Positions 32,276 through 39,362 of a stretch of DNA of 49,553 nt are shown one piece after another (positions within the stretch are counted from its first letter, which is position 1; each line of letters begins with the position of its first letter). Origin of the DNA: Candidatus Jorgensenbacteria bacterium GW2011_GWA1_48_11 (GTDB lineage Bacteria > Patescibacteriota > Minisyncoccia > UBA6257 > GWB1-50-10); NCBI GenBank assembly GCA_001003475.1, contig LCPF01000003.1, positions 1-49,553 of the forward strand, given 5' to 3'. A program made the translations under genes and the position numbers. The notes under the pieces were generated by a model. It saw only the letters and a list, made by a program, of their open reading frames with translations, ran no database searches and was not told the DNA's origin.

Positions 32276-32779
32276 TCAGGCAGGCTTGCGAACGGCGAGG
32301 AACCGCCAGCGCTCGCGCCAATCATCCCCGATCCAGAGTAGGCTCAGCTCCCGATGGCCGGCGCTCCCGTGGAGGCACGCCACGTGCCGGTTGCCACGCA
32401 AGACCCGCCAGACCGAGCCGCGGGCCGCAATCGGGCCCTTCCGCTGCTCGTCCTTGCAGGTGGGGTGGGCGCCGAAGGCGAGAAGTTCGGGAAGTTCGGC
32501 GTCGCGGAGGTTCTGATCCGCGAGGCACTGGTCGATCTCGGCATTCGACATGGCGCGGCGGAGGTGGACGATTACGACCTCAACCTCTGTCTTGCCGCGG
32601 GTACGACTGTGGGGGAAATGCTCCGAAGTGATGCCGGAATTCTCCTGGTCATAACCGCCGGCGGCTCTCATCTCTTCTACGGTCTGGCTGTAGTCCACGG
32701 TGAGGCAGAATGTATTTTCGGCCGCCTGCTTTGCGCCGACCACGAGCTCGCCGGAGAGGATACGCTTCACGCTTTCCAT
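32276..32779 (-). CDS. CPR-type hypothetical protein with variable C-terminal domain
   Basis: 167 aa. From memory it resembles a family recurring in Parcubacteria: an N-terminal FxLTVDYSQTVEEMRAAGGYD-like part, a middle ELPELLAFGAHP and a C-terminal GSVWRVLRGNRHVACLHG ... ELSLLWIGDDW ... RFLAVRK. The ending resembles C-type-lectin-like domains whose loops vary between copies. GC is clearly higher than in the surroundings. Function unknown. The last codons (KPA-TGA) lie inside a GCCTGCCTG palindromic repeat, so the C-terminus may have been extended or replaced by it. Confidence 0.7.
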   Translation of the reverse strand: MESVKRILSGELVVGAKQAAENTFCLTVDYSQTVEEMRAAGGYDQENSGITSEHFPHSRTRGKTEVEVVIVHLRRAMSNAEIDQCLADQNLRDAELPELLAFGAHPTCKDEQRKGPIAARGSVWRVLRGNRHVACLHGSAGHRELSLLWIGDDWRERWRFLAVRKPA

Positions 32780-32781
32780 TT

Positions 32782-32810
32782 AATATATCTGTCAATAATA
32801 AAATTGTCGT
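32782..32810 (-). promoter_or_regulatory. Possible promoter of the 167-aa gene
   Basis: ACGACA (32805-32810), 17-nt spacer, TATATT (32782-32787) on the minus strand. The -10 is only 2 nt from the ATG, so the start would fall inside the gene; the true -10 may be shifted. Weak call. Confidence 0.3.
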
Positions 32811-32838
32811 ATTCTATGATTTTTTGGACTTTAATCCC

Positions 32839-32897
32839 CGCCTCAAAATTAACCACGTGGTTAATTTTGAGGCGCTATGACATGTCATAGCGCCTCA
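32839..32897. repeat. Two overlapping perfect palindromes downstream of parA
   Basis: A 36-bp perfect palindrome (32839-32874, arms CGCCTCAAAATTAACCAC and its complement, centre CCACGTGG) overlaps by 7 bp a 30-bp perfect palindrome (32868-32897, TGAGGCGCTATGACA and its complement). The shared TGAGGCG can pair with either side, so in RNA the hairpins exclude each other. No T-tract follows on the minus strand, so it is not an ordinary terminator. A cruciform, parS-like or REP-like role is possible. Confidence 0.85.
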
Positions 32898-32926
32898 CTT
32901 TCATTCCCGATTGAAAATAATAAAAG

Positions 32927-33718
32927 CTAAAAACCAGCAAAATCCGGATTAGCAACAGAATCCAAATCCCCCATCAGTTCCTTGGCCAATCTTTCGTAAG
33001 CGAGGGCGCCGATGGACTGCGGCGCGTAAAGCATGATTGGTTTCCGGAATTCCGGCGCTTCGGCTAAAGAGACTGAACGCGGTATCTCGACGTCATAAAC
33101 CCGGTAAGGAAAACGGCGCCTGATTTCCCGGGCGACTTCCCGCGACAGCCGCTCCCGCTTGTCATACATCGTTAAGAGCGCCCCCGCGATCTTAATCGGA
33201 TGGCCCAAATTGTCCCGCACGAGATCGATTGTCTCCAGTAGCTGGCTCAGGCCTTCCAAGCTGTAATATTCGCACTGGACCGGAATTAGAACTTCATCCG
33301 CGGCCATCAGGCCGTTTACGGTCAAAAGGTTCAAGCTCGGCCCCAGATCAATGAAAATAAAATCATAATCGTCGCGGACGCGATTCACAAAATTCCGCAG
33401 ATAAAGCTCCCTTTCCGGCAAATCAACGAGCTCCACGAGAGCACCGGCCAAATCAGGCGAAGCCGGCGCAATCGAAAAATTCGAAAGGGCGGTTTGTTTT
33501 ATTACCCGTTCCGGCGCTTTATTGGCCAAAAGCGCGTGGTAAATGGTTTCGTCGGGCGCGTGGGCCACCCCCACGCCAACCGTCGCATTGAACTGCGGGT
33601 CGAAATCCACGAGAAGCGTCCGCTTGCCGGACATGGCGAGATAGGCCGCGAGATTCATTGCGGTCGTGGTCTTGCCCACGCCGCCTTTTTGGTTGCAAAT
33701 CGCAATAATCTTGGCCAT
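32927..33718 (-). CDS. parA: Chromosome-partitioning ATPase ParA
   Basis: 263 aa from ATG 33718 (MAKIIAICNQKGGVGKTTTA); an ATG at 33724 lies upstream of the predicted transcription start and is less likely. Deviant Walker A KGGVGKTT, Walker A' LLVDFDPQFNA and Walker B FIFIDLGPSLN are complete, and there is no N-terminal HTH, as in chromosomal Soj-type ParA. It binds DNA as an ATP dimer and moves ParB-parS complexes. Its promoter gives a leader of about 2 nt. Confidence 0.95.
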   Translation of the reverse strand: MAKIIAICNQKGGVGKTTTAMNLAAYLAMSGKRTLLVDFDPQFNATVGVGVAHAPDETIYHALLANKAPERVIKQTALSNFSIAPASPDLAGALVELVDLPERELYLRNFVNRVRDDYDFIFIDLGPSLNLLTVNGLMAADEVLIPVQCEYYSLEGLSQLLETIDLVRDNLGHPIKIAGALLTMYDKRERLSREVAREIRRRFPYRVYDVEIPRSVSLAEAPEFRKPIMLYAPQSIGALAYERLAKELMGDLDSVANPDFAGF

Positions 33719-33726
33719 TAGCATTG

Positions 33727-33755
33727 ATTTTAAGCCAATTTCATCTTATTATCAA
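33727..33755 (-). promoter_or_regulatory. Promoter of parA
   Basis: TTGATA (33750-33755), 17-nt spacer, TAAAAT (33727-33732). The predicted start at about 33720 is 2 nt before ATG 33718, which both supports that start codon and predicts a leaderless message. Confidence 0.75.
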
Positions 33756-33769
33756 AACTGCGTTTACGC

Positions 33770-33853
33770 GCCCGGGTGGCGGAATTGGCAGACGCGCAGG
33801 ACTCAAAATCCTGTGATCGCAAGGTCATGTGGGTTCGACTCCCACCTCGGGCA
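33770..33853 (+). tRNA. tRNA-Leu (CAA)
   Basis: 84-nt class II tRNA: acceptor GCCCGGG/CTCGGGC, D-arm TGGCGGAATTGGCAGACGC, anticodon arm CAGGA-CTCAAAA-TCCTG (anticodon CAA, reads UUG), variable arm TGATCGCAAGGTCA, T-arm GTGGG-TTCGACT-CCCAC. The 3' end is followed by CAA, so CCA is not encoded, unlike tRNA-Ser in this window. Confidence 0.97.
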
Positions 33854-33872
33854 CAAAAATAAAATCTCTTGG

Positions 33873-34424
33873 CTAATCCGGGAGTTTTTGCTCTTGGATT
33901 TGATCACTAGGCAAATATTTCTTAAGCAATAATTTAACCACCCAAAAAGAAGCCAAACCGACAATAATCCCGCCCAAAATATCGCTCGGCCAGTGGACGC
34001 CGACGAAAATCCGCGCCAAGCCGTTCAGTAAGGACAAAACCAAAAACCAAATCCCCCATTTTTTGTTGAAATAGAAAATTGCGGCGGAAAGACCGAAGAA
34101 AAAGGCGGCGTGGCCGGACGGAAAAGACGCGCCGGATTCCGCGATCAAAGACTGGAAACCCAAAACATCGAAAGGCCTTGGCCGCGGCCAAATGAATCTA
34201 ACCGTCTCGGTCAAGATTCCCCGGGACAAAATCAGGGTCAGAGCCGCGACCGCGAACATCATCAATTTGTCTTTCCAGGCATTTTTCCGAAAAATAAAAT
34301 AAAGCGCGGCCAGAACCAGCAAATAGGGCAAATACTGGGCGAAAAAAACGCCCGCCCCGTCCGGAATTCTGGACTGGCCGGCGAAAAAATGAACGAATTG
34401 AAAAAGACTTAGATCAAGACTCAT
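33873..34424 (-). CDS. PAP2-family membrane phosphatase
   Basis: 183 aa from ATG 34424, which overlaps the rpsR stop as ATGA; a longer frame inside rpsR is not used. Five or so membrane helices carry the three phosphatase motifs: RPRPF, PSGHAAFFF and RIFVGVHWPSD. It probably dephosphorylates a lipid, such as undecaprenyl diphosphate or phosphatidylglycerol phosphate. It could complete PgsA-type lipid synthesis or recycle the wall carrier; no further hint is visible. Confidence 0.92.
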   Translation of the reverse strand: MSLDLSLFQFVHFFAGQSRIPDGAGVFFAQYLPYLLVLAALYFIFRKNAWKDKLMMFAVAALTLILSRGILTETVRFIWPRPRPFDVLGFQSLIAESGASFPSGHAAFFFGLSAAIFYFNKKWGIWFLVLSLLNGLARIFVGVHWPSDILGGIIVGLASFWVVKLLLKKYLPSDQIQEQKLPD

Positions 34425-34621
34425 CTCTGCACGAAGGGCAGTAAGCCCATTATCCGCGCTCGCTTGATGGATTTCGCGAGGTGCCGCTGGTGCCTGGCGC
34501 AAACGCCCGAATGCTTCGGATCAATAATCTTCGCCTGGCTTGAAACGAAACGCCGCAAAAGACCCACGTCTTCGTAACTGATATCTTTGATGTTTTGGGA
34601 ACAAAAAACGCACTGTTTCAT
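34421..34621 (-). CDS. rpsR: 30S ribosomal protein bS18
   Basis: 66 aa, near normal. CVFCSQNIKDISYEDVGLLRRF and KIIDPKHSGVCARHQRHLAKSIKRAR are typical; the CVFC/C...H cysteines suggest the zinc-binding form. It follows ssb by 15 nt in the conserved rpsF-ssb-rpsR order. Confidence 0.97.
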   Translation of the reverse strand: MKQCVFCSQNIKDISYEDVGLLRRFVSSQAKIIDPKHSGVCARHQRHLAKSIKRARIMGLLPFVQR

Positions 34622-34636
34622 GGCGATTTATAAAAA

Positions 34637-35086
34637 TTAGAACGGGATGTTTTCCGGCTTGATATCGCCTTCATCGAGGTTGATTTCCGGCAATTCCTCC
34701 TTGACCTCGTCCTTGATCGGTGCTTCGCTTTCTCCGCTCCGCGCCGGCCCTGCGCCGAAAGAACGCGGTCCGAGCTGGACTTTTTCGCAAATAACTTCCG
34801 TGGTCCGGCGGTTCTGACCCTGGGCATCCTGCCAGCTTCTCGTCTGCAAACGGCCTTCGACCATAACGATACTGCCTTTTTTGAGGAACTGGTTGACCAC
34901 CTCGGCCTGCCGGCCCCAGACAACGACATTATGGAATTGAACGTCTTCTTTGCGCTCGCCGGCCTTGTTCGTCCAAACCCGGTTCGTCGCGATCGAAAAA
35001 GTGCCGACCGGCGTGCCGCCGGGCGTCGTCCTCATCTGCGGATCAGCCGTGAGCCGGCCGATTAAAAATACTTTATTCAAATTCAT
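34637..35086 (-). CDS. ssb: Single-stranded DNA-binding protein
   Basis: 149 aa. OB fold MNLNKVFLIGRLTADPQMRT, FHNVVVWGRQAEVVNQFLKKGSIVMVEGRL-like blocks and an acidic tail ending GDIKPENIPF, where the usual D-D-x-P-F partner-binding tip is replaced by ENIPF. It overlaps rpsF by 4 nt. Confidence 0.96.
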   Translation of the reverse strand: MNLNKVFLIGRLTADPQMRTTPGGTPVGTFSIATNRVWTNKAGERKEDVQFHNVVVWGRQAEVVNQFLKKGSIVMVEGRLQTRSWQDAQGQNRRTTEVICEKVQLGPRSFGAGPARSGESEAPIKDEVKEELPEINLDEGDIKPENIPF

Positions 35087-35517
35087 TGGAGTATTTCCTC
35101 TATTTTTTTCTCCAAGGCTTCATTCGTGAGGGCCGGCTCGAAATCTTTCGCTGGCTCTTTCGTGAAGACCGGCTTCCTTTTTTCTTCCCTCGCTCTATAG
35201 TTGGCCGCGGCTTCGGCCTTCTTACTTGCTTTAATTATAACACGCGTCAAGGAATAGCGGAGCAAACCCGCTTCGAGCCTCAAGGCCGCCTCCAGGGCCG
35301 GCACCGCTTCGGGCGTCAGGCTAAAGCCTAAAAGTCCGATGAAGCCGAAATCCGCTTTTTTGATCGGATAAGCCAGCCTGATTTTTTGGAGCGGTCGCTC
35401 ATTTGAAACGCTTGCACCATTCTTTTCCAGAAGTTTCTTTAAGGCGGTGCTGTCTTCGACTTCGGTAATGAAAGTGATGTTGTAGCCGACCCGCTCGGGG
35501 TTGTTCGTGTCATTCAT
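35083..35517 (-). CDS. rpsF: 30S ribosomal protein bS6
   Basis: 144 aa. NPERVGYNITFITEVEDSTAL, RPLQKIRLAYPIKKADFGFIGLLGF and LLRYSLTRVIIK match S6. It has a charged C-terminal extension of about 40 residues. First gene of rpsF-ssb-rpsR-PAP2, with a promoter overlapping the 3' end of rpoC and a predicted leader of 3 nt. Confidence 0.94.
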   Translation of the reverse strand: MNDTNNPERVGYNITFITEVEDSTALKKLLEKNGASVSNERPLQKIRLAYPIKKADFGFIGLLGFSLTPEAVPALEAALRLEAGLLRYSLTRVIIKASKKAEAAANYRAREEKRKPVFTKEPAKDFEPALTNEALEKKIEEILQ

Positions 35518-35526
35518 GACTAGGGT

Positions 35527-35555
35527 AGATTAACAGGGTTCCTCAATCGGGTCAA
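35527..35555 (-). promoter_or_regulatory. Promoter of rpsF-ssb-rpsR
   Basis: TTGACC (35550-35555), 17-nt spacer, TAATCT (35527-35532). The -35 lies over the rpoC stop codon. The predicted start at about 35520 is 3 nt before the rpsF ATG. Confidence 0.75.
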
Positions 35556-38500
35556 ATTTGAGTCTCGGTTTGGGTCGCGACGGGCACCTCCTCGATCGGT
35601 TTCGGCGGCATTAATTTTTCCCGCAACGGTCTTAATTGCTCTTCGGAAATTTCGCTCATCCCGACCGGAATCAGCTTGCCGATAATCACGTTCTCCTTGA
35701 GACCGCGCAATTTGTCGACTTTGCCGGAAACGGCGGCGTTCACCAAAACGCGGCTCGTTTCCTGGAACGAAGCAGCCGACAGGAAACTTTCGGTCGAGAG
35801 AGCTACTCGACTGATGCCCAAGACCCGCTCCGTGCCTTTGGCCATATTCTTTTTCGCTTTGCGCATTTCCTTATTCACTTCGAGGAATTTAGATTTTTCC
35901 ACGACCTCGCCGACCATCAGCTCGGTTTCGCCCGGCTCGGTAATCGTAATTCTCGAAAACATCTGCCGAACGATCGTCTCGATATGCTTATCGTGAATTG
36001 AAGCTTCAGGCGCATAAATCTTCTGGACTTCCTTAATAATGTAGCGCTGAACCGCATCAATGTCCTGGTAATCCATCAACTCTTTCAAATCCATCGGCCC
36101 CTCGCTTAAGGGCTGGCCTTTCGTAACTTTATCTCCCTCCTTAACAAGAATGGTCAGGCTTGCCGGCACTAGATATTCGGTGAGGGTTTTCTTGATTTTT
36201 TTGGCCTTAGCCGTAATTTCCTTGATCTTGATGTTTTTGACCGAACCGCGGGTCTCAATCGAATTCACCGTGCCTTCGGCTTTGGCAATCACGGCTTTGC
36301 CTTTGGGCGGACGGGCTTCGAAAATTTCTTCCACTCGCGGCAAACCGTGGGTAATGTCAACGCCAGCCACGCCGCCGACGTGAAAGGTTCTCATCGTAAG
36401 CTGGGTGCCCGGCTCGCCGATTGATTGGGCGGCGACGATGCCGACGGCCTCGCCGACATTTATCAATTTATTCTTGCTCAAATCCAATCCATAGCAGGCG
36501 GCGCAAATGCCGTAAAAAGTTTTGCATTTAATGGGTGACCTGACTAAAACTTTCTCGATTTTCGATTCCTGAATCTTCTTGGCGGCCTCCCGGGAAATTA
36601 TCTCGCCGGCCCGAACAACGAGCTTGCGGTCTATCCGAACGTCTTCAAGACTGACCCGGGAATAAATCCGGGCCGCGAAATTATAATCGTAACCGGCCAA
36701 GTCCTCGCTTTCGCTCCTCAACACCTCAAGTCCTTCAGTCGTATGACAATCTTCTTCCTTGATTATCAAATCTTGAGCGACGTCAACCAAGCGGCGGGTA
36801 AGGTAGCCAGCAGTCGCCGTCTTTAAGGCGGTGTCAGTCGAGCCCTTTCTCGCGCCGTGAGTGGAAATGAAATATTCCAAAACGCTCAAACCCTCCTTAA
36901 AAGAAGAACGAACCGGCAATTCGATGATCTCCCCTTTCGGATTCGCCACCATGCCTTTCATGCCCATAATCTGGTTGGTTTGGTTCCAGTTGCCGCGGGC
37001 GCCGGAATCGATGATCGCGTGAACCGGATTTTGTTTGTCCAAGCTTTTCGCCACAAGCTCCGCGACTTTTTTCCGGATATCGTTCCAGACCGCAACGATC
37101 CTTTCCTGCCTCTCATCGTAAGTCAAAAGGCCTTCATGATACTGGATTTCAATCAGCGCCACGGCTTTCGTACCGGTTTCGATGATCGCTATTTTTTCCT
37201 TAGGTACGACCATATCATTCATGCCCCAGCTAATCGAGGAGAGGGTGGCGTAAGAAAAGCCGAGGCTTTGGATCTTATCCAAATACTTGTGGGTCTCGGC
37301 AATGCCGTATTGCTCGATCACCTTGGCCACGATCCTCGAGATCGCCTTCTTGTTCAAATGCTCGTTCACGAAACCGAAATCGGCGGGAAGAACGCCGTTA
37401 AAAATCAAACGGCCGTAAGTCGTCTCGATGACTTCGCCTTGAACCGGCAATTTGATTTTGGCGTGAAGGTCGATAATGCCGTTATCGTAAGCCAAGGTTG
37501 CCTCTTCGTAATTCGCTAGGGCCTTGCCTTCACCCTTGGCACCCGGCCTCATGCCGGTCAAGAAATAGCAGCCCAAAACGATGTCCTGGGTCGGCGTCAC
37601 GATTGGATCGCCGCTCGCCGGTTTCAACAAGTTCCGGCCGGCATCCATCAGTTCGGCGGCTTCGTACTGCGCTTCAAAAGTCAGCGGTAAATGAACAGCC
37701 ATCTGGTCGCCGTCGAAGTCGGCGTTAAAAGCCGCGCAAACCAGGGGCGGAATGCGGATGGCCAAATCTTCGATCAGGACCGGTTTAAAAGCTTGAATGC
37801 CCAAACGGTGTAGAGTCGGCGCCCGGTTCAAAAACACTTTCCGATGCTCCATCACGTCTTCCAAAATCGCCCAAATCTCCGGCGGCCCTTGTTCGATCAA
37901 ACGATTGGCTTGCTTGATGTTATAAGCAAGATTGCGATCGATAATCTGATTGATGACGAACGGCCGGAAAAGTTCCAAAGCCAGTTTCTTCGGCAAGCCA
38001 CATTCGTTCAGCTTCAATTCCGGGCCGACCACGATTACGGAACGGCCGGAATAATCGACGCGCTTGCCGAGCAAATTCTGACGAAATCGGCCCTGCTTCC
38101 CCTTGAGCATGTCGGCCAAGGAGCGCAACGGTCGGCGGCGAGCCGAAAGCATCTGGCTGCCCAAACTCGTCGAATTATCGATTAAAGCGTCCACCGCTTC
38201 CTGAAGCATTCTTTTCTCGTTCGTAATGATCACTTCCGGCGATTTCAATTCCATCAATTTTTTCAAACGATTGTTGCGGTTGATGACGCGGCGATAAAGA
38301 TCGTTCAGGTCCGCCGTGGCGTAGCGGCCGCCGTCCAAAGGAACCATGGGCCGCAATTCCGGCGGCAGAACCGGCAAGACCGTCAAAACCATCCATTCCG
38401 GCCTGATTTCCGATTTGAGGAGAGACTTTGCCAGCCGCAAACGGTGCAAAAGCCTTTTTTCCCGATTGGGATCTTTGACCGTTTCCAATTCCTTAACGAT

Positions 38501-39226
38501 GTCTTTGATGGTTTTTCCGAGGTCGATCTGTTCCAAAATTTTCCTGACGGCGGAGGCGCCCCGATCCGCTTCAAAAACGTCGCCGAAACTTTCCGACAGG
38601 GAATAATATTCCGATTCGGTCAAAATCAAGCCCGGCTTCAAAAGCGCGAGAATATCCTCGCTTCTTTCTTTGGATTCTTCGAGGGTCTCGGTCGCCGTTT
38701 TCTTGCCTTTCGCTTTTTTCGCGGTTTTCGGCTCAGCCACCGTCGTTTCTTTCAGGGACCTGAATTCTCGCTTGATCGATTTCAAAGCCCTTTCCTTGGC
38801 TTCAACGTTTACCGATGTCACGATATAAGCCGCGTAGTAAACGACCTTCTCGAGCTTGGCCACGGAAATGTCCAAAAGGAGCCCGATCTTCGAAGGCACG
38901 GTTTTTAAAAACCAGATGTGAACTACGGGCGCCGCAAGATTAACGTGGCCCATCCGCTCGCGCCGGACCACGGACCGCGTCACCTCAACGCCGCATTTTT
39001 CGCAAATGATGCCTTTGTAGCGGATTTTTTTGTACTTGCCGCAGTAACATTCATAATCCTTGGTCGGCCCGAAAATCCGTTCCGAAAACAACCCGTCTTT
39101 TTCCGGCCGCTGCGTCCGGTAATTCAGGGTTTCCGGTTTTATGACCTCGCCGTGCGACCACTTGAGAATATCGTCCGGTGAAGCGACTTTGATCGAAATT
39201 GTTTTTAAGTCCAAACTTTTTTCCAT
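35552..39226 (-). CDS. rpoC: RNA polymerase beta-prime subunit
   Basis: 1224 aa, single polypeptide. The N-terminal zinc finger (ECYCGKYKKIRYKGIICEKCG), the catalytic NADFDGDQM that binds Mg2+, the bridge-helix/trigger-loop region (GEPGTQLTMRTFHVGG) and the second zinc site (CKTFYGICAACYG with upstream C) are present. A Lys-rich insertion (TAKKAKGKKTATETLEE) is at about 165-185. Its ATG follows element copy 4, so rpoB-rpoC coupling goes through the leader-peptide module. Confidence 0.98.
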   Translation of the reverse strand: MEKSLDLKTISIKVASPDDILKWSHGEVIKPETLNYRTQRPEKDGLFSERIFGPTKDYECYCGKYKKIRYKGIICEKCGVEVTRSVVRRERMGHVNLAAPVVHIWFLKTVPSKIGLLLDISVAKLEKVVYYAAYIVTSVNVEAKERALKSIKREFRSLKETTVAEPKTAKKAKGKKTATETLEESKERSEDILALLKPGLILTESEYYSLSESFGDVFEADRGASAVRKILEQIDLGKTIKDIVKELETVKDPNREKRLLHRLRLAKSLLKSEIRPEWMVLTVLPVLPPELRPMVPLDGGRYATADLNDLYRRVINRNNRLKKLMELKSPEVIITNEKRMLQEAVDALIDNSTSLGSQMLSARRRPLRSLADMLKGKQGRFRQNLLGKRVDYSGRSVIVVGPELKLNECGLPKKLALELFRPFVINQIIDRNLAYNIKQANRLIEQGPPEIWAILEDVMEHRKVFLNRAPTLHRLGIQAFKPVLIEDLAIRIPPLVCAAFNADFDGDQMAVHLPLTFEAQYEAAELMDAGRNLLKPASGDPIVTPTQDIVLGCYFLTGMRPGAKGEGKALANYEEATLAYDNGIIDLHAKIKLPVQGEVIETTYGRLIFNGVLPADFGFVNEHLNKKAISRIVAKVIEQYGIAETHKYLDKIQSLGFSYATLSSISWGMNDMVVPKEKIAIIETGTKAVALIEIQYHEGLLTYDERQERIVAVWNDIRKKVAELVAKSLDKQNPVHAIIDSGARGNWNQTNQIMGMKGMVANPKGEIIELPVRSSFKEGLSVLEYFISTHGARKGSTDTALKTATAGYLTRRLVDVAQDLIIKEEDCHTTEGLEVLRSESEDLAGYDYNFAARIYSRVSLEDVRIDRKLVVRAGEIISREAAKKIQESKIEKVLVRSPIKCKTFYGICAACYGLDLSKNKLINVGEAVGIVAAQSIGEPGTQLTMRTFHVGGVAGVDITHGLPRVEEIFEARPPKGKAVIAKAEGTVNSIETRGSVKNIKIKEITAKAKKIKKTLTEYLVPASLTILVKEGDKVTKGQPLSEGPMDLKELMDYQDIDAVQRYIIKEVQKIYAPEASIHDKHIETIVRQMFSRITITEPGETELMVGEVVEKSKFLEVNKEMRKAKKNMAKGTERVLGISRVALSTESFLSAASFQETSRVLVNAAVSGKVDKLRGLKENVIIGKLIPVGMSEISEEQLRPLREKLMPPKPIEEVPVATQTETQI

Positions 39227-39362
39227 CCCTCACCTTTCAAAGATTACGCTTCTCGAGAAGCGATCTTCGAAAATTAACGTCCCTTTTATTAAATTTGTTA
39301 TTTGGATTTTATTCATAATTAAATCTATTTGATTAAGCTTTCTATCTTTGAAGGATGAGGGA
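39227..39362 (-). repeat. Intergenic leader-peptide element, copy 4 (rpoB/rpoC)
   Basis: 136 bp exactly between the rpoB stop (TAA 39363-39365) and the rpoC ATG (39224-39226). Arms TCCCTCATCCTTCAAAGAT and ATCTTTGAAAGGTGAGGG pair with one mismatch and one G-U. The inner hairpin is the best of the four: CGCTTC-TCGA-GAAGCG flanked by AAGAT / ATCTT with a TA bulge. The AAGCTTAAT block is conserved. Confidence 0.93.
39230..39316 (-). CDS. Conserved 28-aa leader peptide, copy 4
   Basis: ATG 39314-39316 to TGA 39230-39232, 28 codons, then GGG and the rpoC ATG in frame. Tail KGTLIFEDRFSRSVIFER, nearly identical to copy 1 although the two genes served are unrelated. A longer frame that runs in from rpoB sequence exists, but only the part from this ATG is conserved. 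Confidence 0.62.
   Translation of the reverse strand: MNKIQITNLIKGTLIFEDRFSRSVIFER

Noticed and set aside
32276-32779. Diversity-generating retroelement target
   Set aside because: The C-terminal pattern is suggestive, but no template repeat or reverse transcriptase is in the window, so it is kept only as a hypothesis.
32839-32874. Calling the palindrome a confirmed parS site
   Set aside because: It shares only the CACGTG centre with the usual parS consensus and the arms differ, so it stays a candidate.
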